Source: Thalassobaculum sp965228445 (GTDB taxonomy: Bacteria > Pseudomonadota > Alphaproteobacteria > Thalassobaculales > Thalassobaculaceae). From it: a stretch of DNA of 64,000 nucleotides. Made by a program: the position numbers and the translations under genes. The first letter of the stretch is position 1; each line of letters begins with the position of its first letter. The stretch spans positions 1,860,001 through 1,924,000 of the forward strand of contig OZ245813.1 of assembly GCA_965228445.1 (NCBI GenBank). Direction: 5' to 3'. The notes beneath the pieces are model-generated. The model did no database searches. It was given only the letters and a program-made list of their open reading frames with translations, and was not told the origin of the DNA. Positions 61,580-64,000 of the stretch are shown here, piece after piece.

Positions 61580-62371
61580 CTACGCAGCACTCTGCCGCGC
61601 CAGGTCGGCCGCCAGGGCCGCGGCGATTTCCTGCAACGGCGCCACCAGCGCCGCCGCCGCGTCCTCGGCACTCAAGGCCGAGCGCAGGTACAGCACGTTG
61701 ATGCAGGCGAAGATCGTCTCGCCGTCGCGGATCGGCACGCCGACGCTGGAAATCCGGTTCTCGTATTCCCGGGCCATATAGGCCGGGTTCATGGTCGCGT
61801 AGCCCGCCTGGCGGATCGCGCCGAACACCGCCTCGGCCTGGGCCCGATCGCGCGCCACGTCGTTCCAGGGAGCGGGATCGGCCGCCGCATGGTCCAGGAT
61901 CGCCGCCCGCTCCGCCGCGCCGCAGAACGCGGTGTAGGCCAGCCCCAGGCTGGCCGCCAGCATCGGCGCCCGGTAGCCCGGTCCCCGGTTGACGAAGATC
62001 GGCCCCGCCTCGCGCGAGGTCTCCACCACGATCATCGCGTCGCCGTCGCGGATCGCCACATCCGACGGCCAGCCGATGCGGCGCCGGAACGCCCCGAGCC
62101 TGGGCGAGACGGCGGCGCCGATCGCGTTATGCGCCCGGTACCCGGCACTGAGCTGAAGGGTCTTGCCGGCGGCGTGATACAGCCGCGTGTCGTCGTCCCG
62201 GACGACATAGCCGGCATGGGCCAGCGTCTCCAGCATCCGCAGGATGGTCGCCTTGTCCAGGTCCACCACCCGGTGGATCTCCGCCAGGCTGGCCCGGCCC
62301 GACAGCCGGTTGACCGCCGCCAGGACGTCCAGGCACCGCAGCACCGATATCACCGGACGGTATGACGCCAC
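61580..62371 (-). CDS. IclR-family transcriptional regulator
   Basis: A 263-residue repressor-type protein with the N-terminal winged helix (about 5-65; SLAEIHRVVDLDKATILRMLETL is the recognition part) and the C-terminal effector domain (about 80-255). The substrate-domain signatures are a little degenerate. It is divergent from the acyl-CoA dehydrogenase gene, and the intergenic operator-like sites suggest that it regulates that gene and itself. The effector is unknown. Confidence 0.88.
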   Translation of the reverse strand: MASYRPVISVLRCLDVLAAVNRLSGRASLAEIHRVVDLDKATILRMLETLAHAGYVVRDDDTRLYHAAGKTLQLSAGYRAHNAIGAAVSPRLGAFRRRIGWPSDVAIRDGDAMIVVETSREAGPIFVNRGPGYRAPMLAASLGLAYTAFCGAAERAAILDHAAADPAPWNDVARDRAQAEAVFGAIRQAGYATMNPAYMAREYENRISSVGVPIRDGETIFACINVLYLRSALSAEDAAAALVAPLQEIAAALAADLARQSAA

Positions 62372-62395
62372 CGCCTTCTCCCTGGCCGCATGATT

Positions 62396-62422
62396 ATTTC
62401 AACAGATGAAATTCTATTTCAT
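62396..62422. promoter_or_regulatory. IclR operator candidate
   Basis: ATGAAATTCTATTTCAT (62406-62422) is a perfect palindrome with 7-bp arms and a 3-nt centre; another ATTTCA half-site is at 62396-62401. The GAAAT/ATTTC core is like that of characterised IclR-family sites. It lies in the 128-nt spacer between the IclR gene and the acyl-CoA dehydrogenase gene, 25-50 nt from the regulator start. Confidence 0.6.
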
Positions 62423-62499
62423 TTACAGCCTAACAGCGTGAAGACCACAGTGCCAACCGACTTCACAAACAACCGAACGAAGAAGCGGAGGATCCACCG

Positions 62500-63660
62500 G
62501 TGGACTTCAGACTGACCGAGGAACAGCAGGCGCTGCGCGACACCGCGCGCCAGTTCGCCCAGACCGAGATGCCCGAGGTGGCCAAGGAACTTGAGGCGAA
62601 GGACAAGGCGATCTCCAAGGACTGGCTCAAGCGCTACGCCGAGATGGGCTTCCTCGGCATCAACGTCTCGCCGGAAATGGGCGGCCTCGGCCTCGGCAAC
62701 CTGGAGGCGCTGATCGTGCTGGAGGAGTTCGCCAAGGTCTCCCCCGCCGTCGCCTTCCCGATCTTCGAGAGCTCCGTCGGCCCGATCCGCGCGGTCGAGC
62801 ACTTCGCCGGCTCCGAGCTCGCCAAGTCGGTGGTGCCCAAGGTCTGCGCCGGCGAGATCGTCTGCGCCGTCGCCATGTCGGAGCCAGATGCCGGCACCGC
62901 GCTGACCGACCTGAAGACCAAAGCCGTTCTGGACGGCGACCACTACATCCTCAACGGCCAGAAGCGCTGGTGCTCCGGCGGCGGCCATTCCGACAGCTAC
63001 GTGGTCTACACCAAACTCTCCGACGAACCTGGGGCGAAAGGCATCGGCGCGCTGTATGTGGAGAAGGACCGCGACGGCGTGTCCTTCGGCCCGCGCGAGC
63101 GGCTGATGGGCTTCCGCGGCATTCCGTCGGCCGACATCTTCTTCGAGGAGGTGCGGGTGCCGAAGGAGAACCTGATCGTGCCGGCCGGCGGCTTCCGAAA
63201 GCTGATGGAGGCGTTCGACCTGGAGCGCTGTGGAAATTCCACCATGTGTCTCGGCATCGCCCAGGCCGCCCTCGACCAGGCGCTGGACTACGTGCAGGAG
63301 CGCAAGGCCTTCGGCAAGGAGCTGGTCGAGTTCCAGGCGGTCCAGCTCAAGCTGGCCGAAATGGCGCTGAAGGTGGAGGCCTCGCGCCTGCTGATCTGGC
63401 GCGCCGCCCAGAACGCCGAGGACGGTCTGCCCAGCATTCTCGACAGCTCGCTCGCCAAATGCTTCTCCAACGAGATGGTGCGCGAAGTGACCGGAGCCGC
63501 CTTGCAAGTCATGGGCGGATACGGCTATGCCAAGGAGTACGGTATGGAACAGCGGATGCGCGACGGCTGGGGCTGGGGGATTGCCGGAGGCGCGATCGAC
63601 ATCCAGAAGATCAACATCGCCAGCGCCCTGGTGGGGCGGCGTTTCAACCAACGCGCATAA
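62500..63660 (+). CDS. Acyl-CoA dehydrogenase
   Basis: A 386-residue flavoenzyme that oxidises an acyl-CoA to its enoyl form. GTG 62500 is preceded by GGAGG. FAD-binding signatures are present: VAMSEPDAGTALTDLKTKA, RWCSGGGHSD and QVMGGYGYAKEY. At the usual base position (EGT in medium-chain enzymes) the sequence is GGA, while Glu242 in FDLERC aligns with the base used by isovaleryl-CoA dehydrogenase. This hints at branched or unusual substrates. It is probably controlled by the divergent IclR protein. Confidence 0.9.
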   Translation: MDFRLTEEQQALRDTARQFAQTEMPEVAKELEAKDKAISKDWLKRYAEMGFLGINVSPEMGGLGLGNLEALIVLEEFAKVSPAVAFPIFESSVGPIRAVEHFAGSELAKSVVPKVCAGEIVCAVAMSEPDAGTALTDLKTKAVLDGDHYILNGQKRWCSGGGHSDSYVVYTKLSDEPGAKGIGALYVEKDRDGVSFGPRERLMGFRGIPSADIFFEEVRVPKENLIVPAGGFRKLMEAFDLERCGNSTMCLGIAQAALDQALDYVQERKAFGKELVEFQAVQLKLAEMALKVEASRLLIWRAAQNAEDGLPSILDSSLAKCFSNEMVREVTGAALQVMGGYGYAKEYGMEQRMRDGWGWGIAGGAIDIQKINIASALVGRRFNQRA

Positions 63661-63685
63661 TGCACCGGCGGAGAGGCCGGACTGA

Positions 63686-64000
63686 ATGGACAGACGCGCC
63701 CTTCTTCGCCAACACATCGACCTGGAAACGGCGCGGGTTCTCGAGATCGGAGCCCTCGCCGTTCCGCTCGTCGCCCCGCACGAGGGCCGGGTCGAGTATG
63801 TCGACCACCTCGACACAGAAGGGTTGCGGCGCGAATACCGCGGCCATCCCGGCGTCGACATCGACAAGCTGGTGGATGTCACCTACGTCTGGAACGGCGG
63901 CAGCTTCGCCGACGCGGTCGGCAAGACGGAGGCATTCGACGCCATCGTCTCAAGCCATGTCTTCGAGCATTTCCCCAATCCGGTTCAGTGGCTGGCCGAT
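63686..64000 (+). CDS. SAM-dependent methyltransferase, 3' end outside window
   Basis: The first 105 codons of a gene that continues past the window. The N-terminus VLEIGALAVPLV is motif I of a class I methyltransferase (ExG), VEYVDHLDTEGL corresponds to motif II, and FDAIVSSHVFEHFPNPVQWL is the family-typical post-motif II block of Methyltransf_11 proteins. The ATG at 63686 is 25 nt after the acyl-CoA dehydrogenase stop with a GAGAGG nearby, so both may share an mRNA. Target unknown. Confidence 0.75.
   Translation, partial: MDRRALLRQHIDLETARVLEIGALAVPLVAPHEGRVEYVDHLDTEGLRREYRGHPGVDIDKLVDVTYVWNGGSFADAVGKTEAFDAIVSSHVFEHFPNPVQWLAD

Overview
The window is about 67% GC chromosomal DNA from an alphaproteobacterium. 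The gene set and order look most like the Rhodospirillales (Thalassobaculum/Nisaea-type marine relatives), but that lineage is an inference. Evidence includes the complete division and cell-wall (dcw) cluster in alphaproteobacterial order ending in ftsZ-lpxC, the ilvE / MarR (petP-like) / OmpR (petR-like) neighbourhood, a DctPQM TRAP transporter, and small alphaproteobacterial families such as DUF6356. I saw no tRNA, rRNA, CRISPR array, phage gene or insertion sequence.

Region 1 (1-20300) is the dcw cluster on the + strand: mraZ, rsmH, ftsL, ftsI, murE, murF, mraY, murD, ftsW, murG, murC, murB, ddl, ftsQ, ftsA, ftsZ, then lpxC behind a strong terminator. Most junctions overlap by 1-14 nt, so the run from mraZ to ftsQ is probably one translationally coupled unit. 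It makes lipid II (MurC-F, MraY, MurG, MurB, Ddl) and the divisome (FtsL/I/W/Q/A/Z). The 537 nt before mraZ carry two arrays of a YCCCAT repeat; the nearer array has an exact 10-bp period and matches the MraZ operator on the opposite strand.

Region 2 (20335-32504) holds metabolic and regulatory genes: an alpha/beta hydrolase, an MpaB-like oxygenase, ilvE, a MarR regulator plus orphan response regulator, a SulP transporter coupled to an amidohydrolase, a TRAP transporter, a beta-hydroxyacid dehydrogenase, and an HtrA-like protein whose three catalytic residues are all replaced.

Region 3 (32651-48289) is a mosaic of short units: an epimerase, a TIGR04372-type glycosyltransferase, a two-piece chemoreceptor (soluble PAS protein plus membrane MCP), two small membrane proteins, an acyltransferase, a ureidoglycolate-lyase-like protein and a divergent SDR, several poorly known genes, a formamidase-family enzyme, a DOPA-dioxygenase-like protein and an Lrp/AsnC regulator with a perfect Lrp box at its start.

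Region 4 (48273-64000) has two tandem paralogous membrane diguanylate cyclases, a TauD dioxygenase divergent from an aldo/keto reductase plus M20 amidohydrolase pair, a DJ-1/PfpI protein, two very small genes, a cold-shock protein, a TonB receptor with a PepSY membrane protein, a ureohydrolase, a palindromic intergenic repeat, an IclR regulator divergent from an acyl-CoA dehydrogenase, and a methyltransferase cut by the window end. Several enzymes here and in region 3 act on small nitrogen compounds (ureido, amide, carbamoyl, guanidino), which suggests scavenging of organic nitrogen.

The most useful new observations are probably regulatory: the MraZ arrays, the Lrp box, palindromes at the MarR, IclR and SDR promoters, and paired TTGTATNCAA repeats at the TRAP promoter. 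To these I add the catalytically dead HtrA-like protein and two small genes of 53 and 59 codons.
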